Assembly (NCBI RefSeq): GCF_000262465.1
Contig: NZ_CM001489.1
Location: forward strand, 113,404 to 177,403
Source of the DNA: Frankia sp. QA3
GTDB lineage: Bacteria > Actinomycetota > Actinomycetes > Frankiales > Frankiaceae
Length of the DNA: 64,000 nt
Reading direction: 5' to 3'
Part shown: piece after piece, positions 47,815 through 56,740 of the stretch
Layout of the letters: every line of letters starts with the position of its first letter
Position numbering within the stretch: position 1 is the stretch's first letter
Notes under the pieces: generated by a model
Seen by the model: the letters and a program-made list of their open reading frames with translations, nothing else
Told to the model about the DNA's origin: nothing
Databases searched by the model: none
Translations under genes and position numbers: made by a program

Positions 47815-48633
47815 ATGGGCCATCTCTCCCATGATCAGCTGTATCGGCTCGCCCGGGCCGCGGAGGCTGCGGGCCTCGGGTTTCCCGATCGGCGGCAGTT
47901 GCTCCTTGACGGGCTGCCGGCCGGCTTCGTGGCGCTGATGCCCGTGAACGCGGTGCCCCGCCTCCAGCTCCTGGCCGATCTTCAGCGCCTGAACTCGGCC
48001 GGCGAGCTGCCCGACGGCACGGTTCCGCTACGAGTGTGGCTGGACAACGCGAGCTTGCTGACCGGCGGCGGCCCCGCCGAGCCGGCGATCGCCGAGGCCG
48101 GGACGTGGCTGTCGGCCGCGCGCGGGGGCCCGGCATCCCGGCCCGGCGACTCCCGGCCCGGCGCGTCCCCCGCCAGGGAATCGATCTTCATCAGCCACGC
48201 GGACACGACGCGGGACCGTGCCTGGGCCGCCTGGACGGTGGCCGTGCTCGAGGGCACCGGCCGGACGGTGACCGCGGCCGTCTGGGACGACGTGCCCGGC
48301 GGCAACTGGACGGCCGTCGCGGGCCGTGCTCTCGACGAGGGCGGCCTCGCCCTCGCGCTGCTGTCGGCCGCCTATCTGCGCTCACCGCGGGCCGAACAGG
48401 AATGGACGCTCGCCGCCCGCCGGGACGGCGACGGCGGCCCACGGCTGGTGCCGGTCCTCATCGAAGACGTCCGCGCGCCGGGTTTCCTGCGCGTGCGCAC
48501 CGGGGTGAACCTCTGCGGGCTGACGGAGTCCGCGGCGGTGCGTGCGCTTCTCACCGTGCTGGGAGGCGCCCGGCGCCCGGCCGGGAATGCCGGCGCGCCA
48601 TCCGGGGTGCCCTTTCCGGGGCCGGCGGGATGA
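47815..48633 (+). CDS. EAD1-TIR domain protein
   Basis: A 272-residue protein with two parts. Residues 1-85 look like effector-associated domain 1 (QLYRLARAAEAAGLGFPDRR, QLLADLQRLNSAGELPDG, PLRVWLDNA), an adaptor that pairs with other EADs in NTP-dependent conflict systems. Residues about 122-250 form a TIR domain: SIFISHADTTRDRAWAAW, VWDDVPGGNW, LALLSAAYLRSPRAEQEW and LVPVLIEDV. The EW glutamate used by NAD-cleaving TIRs appears present. It would be an effector or signalling unit recruited by partners; the island at 49-58 kb is adjacent. Domain calls are from memory of the patterns. Confidence 0.75.
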   Translation: MGHLSHDQLYRLARAAEAAGLGFPDRRQLLLDGLPAGFVALMPVNAVPRLQLLADLQRLNSAGELPDGTVPLRVWLDNASLLTGGGPAEPAIAEAGTWLSAARGGPASRPGDSRPGASPARESIFISHADTTRDRAWAAWTVAVLEGTGRTVTAAVWDDVPGGNWTAVAGRALDEGGLALALLSAAYLRSPRAEQEWTLAARRDGDGGPRLVPVLIEDVRAPGFLRVRTGVNLCGLTESAAVRALLTVLGGARRPAGNAGAPSGVPFPGPAG

Positions 48634-48892
48634 AGGGCGGTCCCGCGCACGGACCACCGGGTGGTCTGGCCCTCTCCTGGCCCCGAATTTCCCACCCGCC
48701 GCGACCTGCGCGGAGAGCGCCGGAGAGCCGAACCGCGCCCGAGCCGGCGGCATATGACCGCGCGACATGCGAGACTGACAGACCGCAGGGGATTCACCCG
48801 GACGGTGCGTCCCCGCCATGTCCATCGGATCGCGTTGTGTTCTGCGCTGGACTGCCGGGGTTCTCCGGGCCGCGCGGTGAAACGGAGGTCGA

Positions 48893-49090
48893 GTGACCCG
48901 GCAGGGCATCGCGGGTGACGGCGAGGGGGGCAGCCAGATCGTCTCCCCGCTCGTCGATCTGGACGGTCTCAGTCTCGATGCGCTGCGCTCAAGCAGCGAT
49001 CCGGACATCATCGGGATGGTGCGATTCTTCGTCGAGAAGTGCGAACAGTCGATAGCGTACGGTGGGCACAAGGTCGATCGGCAGGACTGA
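48893..49090 (+). CDS. Putative RiPP precursor peptide, FxsA-like leader with divergent core
   Basis: A 65-residue ORF from GTG 48893 with an excellent ribosome binding site (GGAGG at 48884-48888). Residues 18-32, SPLVDLDGLSLDALR, and the following SSDPDIIGMVRFFVEK resemble the leader of FxSxx-COOH peptides. The end is different: CEQSIAYGGHKVDRQD, with no F-x-S-x-x terminus. Cys50, Tyr56 and His59 are the chemically attractive core residues. It lies 120 bases before a HExxH peptide hydroxylase gene on the same strand, which is the arrangement of a precursor and its modifying enzyme. Function is inferred from context. Confidence 0.65.
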   Translation: MTRQGIAGDGEGGSQIVSPLVDLDGLSLDALRSSSDPDIIGMVRFFVEKCEQSIAYGGHKVDRQD

Positions 49091-49210
49091 GCATAATTCT
49101 GCGGCTGCGTGGTCCGCGCGGACGGTGGAAAACAAAGCCGGTGGCATCCAGCCGGCGGACCGCCGGACCGACGGTCGGAGCCGTCGATATGCCCGACCGA
49201 TGATGGGGGC

Positions 49211-51136
49211 GTGGTGAGAAGGCATCTTCTGCCCATCCATCTCCTGCGCACCGTCACGTCGGGAATGGCCGGCGAGGAATTGATGCCGGTCCTGGTCGAC
49301 GCCGAGTACAGCCTGCGTCTGGTCGCCCTGCGAGCGGTCCTGGACACGGTGCGCCAGGCGGCGCTGGAGACCCCCCTGGCGGACGTCGACGTGGCCTGGG
49401 ATCTGCTGGTCCGGGTGGACGGCGCCGCCCCGGAGGTCGTCCGCAGGGTGCTCGCCTATCCGTATGTCGGGACCTGGGCGAGGTCCCTGCTCCGCCGCCT
49501 GCGTGGGGCGGCGCCGGCCGCCACGTCGGTCCCCGTGCCGCCGGGCGGCACCGTGCCGCTGTGGGTGGAGGTCGGCTACCTGCACGCGCTCGCGGCGTCG
49601 GCCGCCGCCCGAGCCGGGCTGGCCTTCCGTATCCGGGTGCCCGCGGTGCACGGCGCCGTGAGCCTGCCGACGCTGGGCCTGGTCTCGCCGTCCGGCGACC
49701 CCGACTCCACCGAGGTCGCGAACCCGGCGGTCTCGGCTGCGACCGCGCAGGTCACCGGGCTGCACGGCCGGGTCGAGGTGGACATCGACGGGGCGGTCGT
49801 CCGACTTCCCGCCGCGCTCGTCGACGAGGGGCGGTCCTGGCGACCCGTTCGCCGCGTCCGAGTGACAGAGGGTGGCGCGGCGCTCGCGGTCACCGTCGAC
49901 GACCTCGACCCGTACCGGGCGCCGGGCGGGCGGAGCGCGGCGCAGCCGCTGGGGGCGGCGGAGTCAGCGCGCTGGCGGGAGCTGCTGGCCCAGGCCTGGC
50001 GCCTGCTCGTCGCGGTCGACGGCGAGGCGGCCCGGACGATGGGGCGGGTTCTCGGGGCGATCACCCCCCTGGCCCACGCGGAGCGGTTCAGCCCACGCAG
50101 CGCCTCCTCCGCGGACGCGTTCGGCTCCCTGCTCGCCTCGACACCGGACGACGCCGCACAGCTCGCCGCGGTCCTCGTCCACGAGTTCCAGCACAGCAAG
50201 CTCGGCGCCGTCATGCATCTCGCCCGGCTGTACGAGGCCGGTCCGGACCGTCTCCTCTACGCCCCCTGGCGCAACGATCCACGGCCGCTGTCCGGGGTGC
50301 TGCAGGGCATCTACGCCTTCACTGGGGTGACCTGGTTCTGGCGCGCGCACCGGCACCGGGCGGCGACGGAGGCGGACCGCCGGCTGGCCGAGTTCGAGTT
50401 CGCGCTGTGGCGGGTCCAGACGACGCGGACCGTGGCGAGTGTGCGCGGCAACCCGGACCTCACCGCGCTCGGGGAGTGGTTCGTCGGCCGGGTCGGCCGG
50501 TGGCTGGCGCCGTGGGAGCTCGAGCCGGTGCCGTGGGCGATCGAGCGGGCCGCCGGTCTCGCGGCCGCCGAACACCGCACGGGGTGGCGACTGCACCATC
50601 TGCGCCCCGCTGCCGAGGTCGTCGAACGGCTGGCCGCGGCCTGGCAGGCCGGCACGGCTGCCCGACTGCCGGCGGCCCACCGCCCGGTCGTCGAACCGGC
50701 GCCGGATCCCGCCCGACTGGAGACCCGGGCCGTGCTCCTGCGCTACCGTCTGGCCGACCCGGCCGCCTTCGCCCGGTTCGTCGCCGAGCCCCACCGTGCC
50801 GTCGAGGCGGTCCAGGGCGCGGACGCCGCCGACGTCCTGCTCGCCGCCGGTCGCTTCGACGACGCGCGGACCATCCACGCCGCGCGGGCCCGCCGCGCGC
50901 CCGCGGGCCGGGACGCCTGGGTCGGGCTCACCCTGTGCCTGTGCGGACAGGACCCCGCTCCCGGGACGGTGGACGCCGCGGCGCGCTCGGCCCTGCTGCG
51001 CCATGCGGAGGTGGTGCGGGCGGTCGCCTGCCGGGTGGCGGACACCGGTCGCCCGGCGCCGGACCCGGTGCGCCTCGCCGCGTGGCTCGCGGGCCAGCTC
51101 GACCGGGCCGCACCGGCACCGGCGACCCCCCGGTGA
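49211..51136 (+). CDS. HExxH-motif protein, alpha-ketoglutarate-type peptide beta-hydroxylase homologue
   Basis: A 641-residue protein with the family motif HEFQHSKLGAV at residues 324-334. This HExxH family was first described as a domain attached or adjacent to FxsB radical SAM enzymes and was later linked to Fe(II)/alpha-ketoglutarate hydroxylation of RiPP peptides at beta carbons. The N-terminal part (RRHLLPIHLLRTVTSGMAGEE, LRLVALRAVLDTV) is the usual start of the family; GTG 49211 or 49214 fits better than the open frame from 49109. The last 170 residues are helical and TPR-like (AGRFDDARTIHAARARR). The likely substrate is the 65-residue peptide encoded just upstream. No radical SAM enzyme is nearby. 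Confidence 0.82.
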   Translation: MVRRHLLPIHLLRTVTSGMAGEELMPVLVDAEYSLRLVALRAVLDTVRQAALETPLADVDVAWDLLVRVDGAAPEVVRRVLAYPYVGTWARSLLRRLRGAAPAATSVPVPPGGTVPLWVEVGYLHALAASAAARAGLAFRIRVPAVHGAVSLPTLGLVSPSGDPDSTEVANPAVSAATAQVTGLHGRVEVDIDGAVVRLPAALVDEGRSWRPVRRVRVTEGGAALAVTVDDLDPYRAPGGRSAAQPLGAAESARWRELLAQAWRLLVAVDGEAARTMGRVLGAITPLAHAERFSPRSASSADAFGSLLASTPDDAAQLAAVLVHEFQHSKLGAVMHLARLYEAGPDRLLYAPWRNDPRPLSGVLQGIYAFTGVTWFWRAHRHRAATEADRRLAEFEFALWRVQTTRTVASVRGNPDLTALGEWFVGRVGRWLAPWELEPVPWAIERAAGLAAAEHRTGWRLHHLRPAAEVVERLAAAWQAGTAARLPAAHRPVVEPAPDPARLETRAVLLRYRLADPAAFARFVAEPHRAVEAVQGADAADVLLAAGRFDDARTIHAARARRAPAGRDAWVGLTLCLCGQDPAPGTVDAAARSALLRHAEVVRAVACRVADTGRPAPDPVRLAAWLAGQLDRAAPAPATPR

Positions 51137-51197
51137 GTGCCGGTGGCGATTCCCGGCCCGCCGGGCCTGCCGGGCCCGCCGGGACCGCCATCGGCGC

Positions 51198-54100
51198 TCA
51201 CAGCGGCATCGGGTCGATGTCACAGTCCGCCCGGCGCCATTCGCCGGCGACCCGGGTCGCCGCGTGCGTCGCGCCCAGGGTGCGGGTCAGCCGGGCGACG
51301 GCCGCGGTGTTGCGCTTGGTGGCCTCGCCGGTGCGGCCGGCGGCCCGCAGGTCCAGGGCCAGGTTCGCCGCGACCATCAGGGTGGCCGGATGAGCCTCGC
51401 CGTGCACGCTGGTCGACCGCGCCAGCGTGTCGCGGTCGCGCTCCTCGGCCTCCTCGAACTCGCCGCGGGCGAACGCGTCGCTGGCCAGGTTCGTCGCGCA
51501 CAGCAGGGTCGAGGGATGGTTCTCCCCGACCCGCTCCCGGAACGCGGCGAGCGTGGCGCGGTCCAGGCCGTACGCCTGGTCGATGTCCCCGAGGCGCCGC
51601 AGCGTCACCGCCATGTCCGCGGCCGCGGCGAGGGTGTGCGGATGGGACTCGCCGAGGATCTGCCGGTAGCGCTCGTGGGTGTCCCGGCCGAGCAGCAGCG
51701 CGCCGTTGAGGTCGTCGGTCAGCCGCCGGTCGACGGACAGGTTCAGCGCGGTGGCCAGCGTGTCGGGATAGTCCTGGCCGTAGCGCGAGACGTACCGGGC
51801 ATGCGCGTCCTCGGACAGGGCCCGGGCCCGCTCGACGTCGCCGGCCTTGCGCACGGCGACGGCGAGGAAGCGCACGGCGAACAGCAGCAGCGGGTTGTTC
51901 TCGTCCCGCAGGATCCGCCGGTAGGTCGCGACGATCTCCTCCTGGGACGACCGGGCGTCGAAGTAGTCACCGAGTTCCCAGCGGTCGATGTTGACGCCGA
52001 TCCGGGTGGTGAGGATCGAGTCGTCGTCGGCGCCGAGGTTGCGGGTGAGGTGGTGGACCGTCGACTCGTCGAGGGCGAGGGCGGCGCGGAAGTCGCCGAC
52101 CAGGCGCAGGCTCACGCCCAGGTTGTGGGCCGCGGTCAGGACCGAGGGATCGTCGTCGCCGTAGGCGGTGCGCAGCCGGTCGTGGACCTGGCGGGACAGC
52201 TCCGCCGCCCGGTCGAAGTCGCCGCGCACCCGCGCGTCCGCCGCCACGTCGCCGAGCGTCTTGAGGGTGTCCTCGTCGTCCTCACCGCGGATGCGACGCA
52301 GGACGGCGTAGCGCCGGCTGTTGATGTCGGCGCATTCGCGGAACCGTCCGACGACGAACAGGATGTAGCCGAGCCACTTCGAGATGGTGAGGGTGGTCTC
52401 CGGATCCTCCTCGCCGTACTTCGCCAGCCACGCGTCGTAGGTGCGCTGGGCGAGGTCCCGGCTGGCGGCGTGCGCGCCCCACTTCCACAGGTACTTCGCC
52501 TCGTTGACGACGAGCTGGCGCACCCACGCCTCGTCGCAGTCGAAGGCCCGCGAGTCGACCACGTGCGCGTACAGCTCGCCGTAGCGCGCCCACTGGGCCG
52601 GGTCGGCCCAGTCGTTGGGGTCGTTGGAAGCCAGGACGAGGTGGGCGCCGTGGCGCAGCACGGACTGTTCATCGTCGGTGAGCCGGCTGCGCACCACGTC
52701 GCGGACCAGTCGGTGCAGGTGCAGCGTCTCGCGGTCGGCGTCGACCTTCGCCAGGCCGAAGCGGTCGATCTGGTGCATGGCGCGGCGCAGCTTGGTGCGG
52801 TCGCGCAGCGCCGTGTCCAGCTCGGGGATGATGGTGGTGGAGCGCACGTTGGCGAACAGGCCCCACGGGATCTGCTCGGGCGCGAAGTAGGAGCAGACGC
52901 CGAGCAGCTGCAGCGCGCCCTTGTTCGTCTGCTCCAGCCGATCGAGCGCGATCCGCCACGCGGCGGCGACCGGCAGCTCGTGGCGCAGGTCCGGGAAGCG
53001 GGCCTCCAGCTCGGCCCGTTCGCGTTCGAGCTGTTCGAGGTACTCGGCGGCCGGCATGCCGGTCACCGCCCGCCAGGTGGCGGCCTGCTCGACGGCCAGC
53101 GGAAGGTCGCCGAGCGCCGCGGCGAGCCGGTCGGCGTCCTCGACGTCGAGATCCGGGCTGCGCCGCTGGAGCAGGTGCCGGCTCTCCTCGCGCTCGAACA
53201 CGTCGACGGCCAGCGGCGCGCCCTCCTCGGCCCAGGCCGGGTTGCGCGAGGTGACCAGGATGCGGCCGACCGACGTCGGTGGTCCACCCGGCCCGGTCGG
53301 GAAGTACCTCTTCACGTCGTCCGGTGAGTCGGCGTTGTCGAACACCAGCAGCCAGCGGTCCGTGGGCCGGCCGGCGGCGAGTTCGCGCAGCACCGCCGGC
53401 ACGGCCGTGTTCGCCTCGCTGCCCGCGCCGAGGCCCAGGTGCTGGGAGAGGTCGACGAGCGCGGCGTCGATCTGCGCCGGCCGCTCCGCCGGGATCCACC
53501 AGATCAGGTCGAAGTCGGCAAGATGCCGGTAGATGTACTCGATCACCAGTTGGGACTTGCCGACGCCGCCGCGGCCGTGCAGCGCGTCCGGCAGCACGGC
53601 GGTCGGCCCGCGCATCAGCCTGGTGTGCAGCTGGTGGAGCAGGTCCTCCCGGCCGGTGAAGTAGGTGTTGCGGACCGGCAGGTGACCGTGCTCCATCGGC
53701 AGTCTGCCGCGGGACCGGTGCGCCGGCGCGGCGGGCTGGTCATGGGCGAGGGCCACGGACACGTTCGCTCCTTGGGTGGGATCCGTCGGGACGTCATTGT
53801 CGGCGTCGGAGCCGTGCGACCCGTCGCGGTCACGATGCGGCGCGCCGGGCTCCAGGGCGGTGGCGAGGGCGCGCGCCCGGTGCAGGTGCCGGCCGGACAT
53901 CGCCCGCAGCGCGGCGAGCTCGGCGACCAGGTACGGCCGGCTGGTCGAGGTCACCGGCTCGAACGTCTCGTCCGCGGGCTCGTCGAGCGCCCGCGCGGAG
54001 CGGCGGACCGCGCTGACCCGGGGGCCGAGCACGTTCTGCACGACGCGCATGACTCCGGCGGTCTCGGTGCGCCGGCCGCGGGCGAGCAGCTCCTCGCGGA

Positions 54101-55640
54101 TGCCCTGGTCGAAGTCGAAGGTGACCAGGGTGTCGTCGCCGGCGAGCTCGCGGCCGACCGTCGGCCGCAGCAGGTTGGCGAGCAGCAGCTCCGAGAGGTG
54201 CCAGGGCCGGGTACCGGGCAGCAGACGGCGCCGGATCGCCTGGATGACCGGCACGTTCAGCGGCGCCGCCGCGAGGTGGGTCGCCAGCCGCAGTGCCTGC
54301 GGGGTGGCGGCCGCACGGAACGCGTTGACCCGGTGGTAAGCGCCGGAGGCTGCGGGCGGGACGACCTCGTCGTCCGGGTCGGGGACCCGGTGCGCGACGG
54401 TCGCGGCGAGATCGGTCCAGCCGGGCAGCGTGCCCGCGACGAGGCCGGCCCAGTTGCCCAACGACGTGGGATCGAGCTGAAGGACCGGCACAGGCACAGC
54501 ATTATCGGGGTAGGGGAGCGCAACGCCGTGCAGATCCGTCGCGGGCGGGGGCGCGTCCCACGGGATCCGTGGCGGCGGGTCCGCGACGAGGAGCCTGTTT
54601 CCCGGCCCGTCGCCGACCGCCCGCAGTTTCTTCCGCTCGACCGGGATCCCGGCCCGGAACCACAGCTGCTGCGGGAGCAGGTGGACCAGCGCGACGGACT
54701 GGTGGCGGCCCCACAGATGCAGCGCCGGCTCGACGGCGTGCGTGCGCCATGCCCGGCCGATCCCGTCGGTGAGCACCAGGATGAGCCGCCGCCCGCTCGG
54801 GTCGGCGATCTCCGCCGGCGGGCTGGTCGGCCCCCGGCGCCCGCCGCGCAGCACCACCGAGGCCGGCGAGCCACCCCCGGTGATCAGCCGGCGGCGGGTG
54901 ACGTTACGGAACACCCCGGACTGCTCGACCGCGGCGGTGAAGGCGGCGACGACCTCCTGCCAGAAGATCATCGAGGTGTGGTCGTCGACGACGAGGACGA
55001 GATCCCACCGGTACTCGCGGGCGGGTTCGAACACGGGCAGCCACAGGCCGTCGGTGGCGGCGCGGTCGGCGGTGGCCTCCTCGTGCAGCGTGCGGCCATA
55101 GGCGGACCGGACGAACATCCTCAGCGGTCGCAGCGCACCCGACAGCGCCCGCGACGGCGCCCGCGACGGCGGCCCGGCCCGGCCCGTCGCGCCACCGCCC
55201 GCCCCCGACGGTGGGACCAGACGTGGCCCGTGCGGTGGCTGGTGGAAGCCGTCCGACGCGCCCGGCGCCGGTCGGGGCCGGTCCGCAGCGACCGGCGCGG
55301 ACGGGAGCCCCGGCACCGGCTCGTCGGCGGCCGTCGGGGTCTTCGGCGCCGGCTGCGGGCCGGGATCGTCGGCGCCGACGGCCTCGTCCGCCAGGTCCGA
55401 TCCACTCGCCGCCCGGATCCGGGCGGCCAGCCAGATCACGTCCGAGACCTCGGACCACAGCAGGTCGGTGGGGGCCGCCGGGCGGGCCACCGGTGCCACG
55501 GTGCGCTCGACGGTGTCCGGCCGGGGGCGGGGGAGGCGACCCGCGGGATCCGACCCCTGGGGGCGGGCCGCGCGCAGGGGACCGCCCGGCGCGTCGGCGC
55601 GGCGCGCGGCCGCGCCGGCCGCCGGGCCGGGCCCCGTCAT
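51198..55640 (-). CDS. FxsT-like protein: vWA, NB-ARC and tetratricopeptide repeats
   Basis: A 1480-residue cytosolic signalling protein. ATG 55640 overlaps the MoxR stop (ATGA). After a Pro/Ala-rich region the vWA-like (SAV_2336-type) domain spans about 170-400 with YRWDLVLVVDDHTSM and LILVLTDGIGRAW. The NB-ARC ATPase lies at about 670-950: P-loop GRGGVGKSQLVIEYIY near 694, WLLVFDNADSPDD and ILVTSRN. About 500 residues of TPRs follow (AHNLGVSLRLVGDFRAALAL, AANLALDLRAAGRTGEA). The architecture matches the TPR component of FxSxx-COOH systems and STAND-type sensors. TPRs probably sense a partner or peptide and the NTPase acts as a switch. Confidence 0.85.
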   Translation of the reverse strand: MTGPGPAAGAAARRADAPGGPLRAARPQGSDPAGRLPRPRPDTVERTVAPVARPAAPTDLLWSEVSDVIWLAARIRAASGSDLADEAVGADDPGPQPAPKTPTAADEPVPGLPSAPVAADRPRPAPGASDGFHQPPHGPRLVPPSGAGGGATGRAGPPSRAPSRALSGALRPLRMFVRSAYGRTLHEEATADRAATDGLWLPVFEPAREYRWDLVLVVDDHTSMIFWQEVVAAFTAAVEQSGVFRNVTRRRLITGGGSPASVVLRGGRRGPTSPPAEIADPSGRRLILVLTDGIGRAWRTHAVEPALHLWGRHQSVALVHLLPQQLWFRAGIPVERKKLRAVGDGPGNRLLVADPPPRIPWDAPPPATDLHGVALPYPDNAVPVPVLQLDPTSLGNWAGLVAGTLPGWTDLAATVAHRVPDPDDEVVPPAASGAYHRVNAFRAAATPQALRLATHLAAAPLNVPVIQAIRRRLLPGTRPWHLSELLLANLLRPTVGRELAGDDTLVTFDFDQGIREELLARGRRTETAGVMRVVQNVLGPRVSAVRRSARALDEPADETFEPVTSTSRPYLVAELAALRAMSGRHLHRARALATALEPGAPHRDRDGSHGSDADNDVPTDPTQGANVSVALAHDQPAAPAHRSRGRLPMEHGHLPVRNTYFTGREDLLHQLHTRLMRGPTAVLPDALHGRGGVGKSQLVIEYIYRHLADFDLIWWIPAERPAQIDAALVDLSQHLGLGAGSEANTAVPAVLRELAAGRPTDRWLLVFDNADSPDDVKRYFPTGPGGPPTSVGRILVTSRNPAWAEEGAPLAVDVFEREESRHLLQRRSPDLDVEDADRLAAALGDLPLAVEQAATWRAVTGMPAAEYLEQLERERAELEARFPDLRHELPVAAAWRIALDRLEQTNKGALQLLGVCSYFAPEQIPWGLFANVRSTTIIPELDTALRDRTKLRRAMHQIDRFGLAKVDADRETLHLHRLVRDVVRSRLTDDEQSVLRHGAHLVLASNDPNDWADPAQWARYGELYAHVVDSRAFDCDEAWVRQLVVNEAKYLWKWGAHAASRDLAQRTYDAWLAKYGEEDPETTLTISKWLGYILFVVGRFRECADINSRRYAVLRRIRGEDDEDTLKTLGDVAADARVRGDFDRAAELSRQVHDRLRTAYGDDDPSVLTAAHNLGVSLRLVGDFRAALALDESTVHHLTRNLGADDDSILTTRIGVNIDRWELGDYFDARSSQEEIVATYRRILRDENNPLLLFAVRFLAVAVRKAGDVERARALSEDAHARYVSRYGQDYPDTLATALNLSVDRRLTDDLNGALLLGRDTHERYRQILGESHPHTLAAAADMAVTLRRLGDIDQAYGLDRATLAAFRERVGENHPSTLLCATNLASDAFARGEFEEAEERDRDTLARSTSVHGEAHPATLMVAANLALDLRAAGRTGEATKRNTAAVARLTRTLGATHAATRVAGEWRRADCDIDPMPL

Positions 55641-56713
55641 GGCGCGGGGGTGAGCGGGTGCCACACCGCGCGCAGCAGGGACTGCCAGGCGTCCCGGTCG
55701 CCGAGCTGGAACGCCCCGGACGTCACCAGGTGCACGGCGTTGAGCAGCTGGTCGGCGGCGAGGTCACCCCGCTCCTCCCGGGCGAGCAGGAAGTCCGTGA
55801 CGAGCTCGCGGGTGGTCTCGTCGGTGCCCGGTGGGAAGTGCGCCGCGATCATCCGGACCAGCTTGGCCTCGTTCGGCTCAGTGATGCGCAGCCGCAGGCA
55901 GCGGCGCAGGAACGGGGCGGGGAACTCGCGCTCCCCGTTGCTCGTCATGATCACGATGGGGAAGGCGTGGCACTGCACGATGCCGTCGCGCAGCGGCGCG
56001 GTCCGGCCCGGGTCGGCGGTGTGCACCACGACCTCGCGCTGGCGGTCCCGCACCCGGACCAGCTCGGGGATGACGAACCCGCCGTCCTCGAAGATGTTCA
56101 GCAGGTCGTTGGGCAGGTCGATGTCGCTTTTGTCGATCTCGTCGATGAGCAGCACCCGCGGCAGCCGGTGGGGTAGCAGCGCCGTGCCGAGCGGGCCGAG
56201 GTGGACGTAGTCGCCGATCTGACCCTCGCCGCCGGCATCGTCGGGGCCGCTGCGGCGACTGGCGGCCGCCTGGGCCCGGCCGATCGCGTCGTACTCGTAC
56301 TCACCGTTACGCAGCGTGGTCCGACTCGTGATCGGCCAGCGTAGCGGCCGGCCTAACCGCAGCTCGCGGGCAATCCGCAGGGCGAGGCTCGACTTGCCGG
56401 TGCCCGGCGCGCCGGTGACCAGCAGCGGGCGACGCAGGTAGATCGCCGCGTTGACCATCGACACCTCGTCGGCGTCGACCCACTGCGGCACGGTGGCGCC
56501 GAGCCGGCGGTCGAGATCGGCGCTGTCCAGCGGGGGTGGGGCGAGGTCCGGGCCGCCGTCGAAGTCCCGCCACCGCGGCGGCGCGGGCCAGCGGCGGTCC
56601 CGCTCGTCGGCGTCGAGGGGAATGCCCGTGCCCTGGAAAATCCACCAGCGGGTGTCCCCGGACACCCCGGTCCCGGCGGCCGCGGAAGCGTCGCTTTCAC
56701 CTTCTCCGCTCAC
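55637..56713 (-). CDS. MoxR-like AAA ATPase
   Basis: A 358-residue AAA+ ATPase. Walker A is GAPGTGKSSLAL at residues 101-112, Walker B VLLIDEIDKSDIDLPNDLL, then sensor 1 IVIMTSNGEREFPAPFLRRCLRL with an arginine finger. The N-terminal 75 residues carry WWIFQGTGIPLDADERDRRWPAPP, a segment typical of MoxR partners of VMAP and vWA proteins. MoxR ATPases act as chaperones that remodel vWA-domain partners; here the vWA domain is in the next gene, with overlapping start and stop. It lies 27 bases after VMAP. Confidence 0.9.
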   Translation of the reverse strand: MSGEGESDASAAAGTGVSGDTRWWIFQGTGIPLDADERDRRWPAPPRWRDFDGGPDLAPPPLDSADLDRRLGATVPQWVDADEVSMVNAAIYLRRPLLVTGAPGTGKSSLALRIARELRLGRPLRWPITSRTTLRNGEYEYDAIGRAQAAASRRSGPDDAGGEGQIGDYVHLGPLGTALLPHRLPRVLLIDEIDKSDIDLPNDLLNIFEDGGFVIPELVRVRDRQREVVVHTADPGRTAPLRDGIVQCHAFPIVIMTSNGEREFPAPFLRRCLRLRITEPNEAKLVRMIAAHFPPGTDETTRELVTDFLLAREERGDLAADQLLNAVHLVTSGAFQLGDRDAWQSLLRAVWHPLTPAP

Positions 56714-56740
56714 GGGCGGGCCCCCTCCGACGGCAACCCG

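Noticed and set aside
51137..51197. Repeated CCGGGCCTGCCGGGCCCGCC sequence considered as a terminator or collagen-like coding region
   Set aside because: It is a 60 bp low-complexity gap between converging genes; pairing is ambiguous and no frame is supported.
50439..56210. Two very long plus-strand frames (962 and 923 codons) opposite the vWA/NB-ARC/TPR and MoxR genes
   Set aside because: Composition is Arg/Gly/Val/Gln-rich without motifs, while the minus strand has clear P-loop, TPR and AAA motifs.
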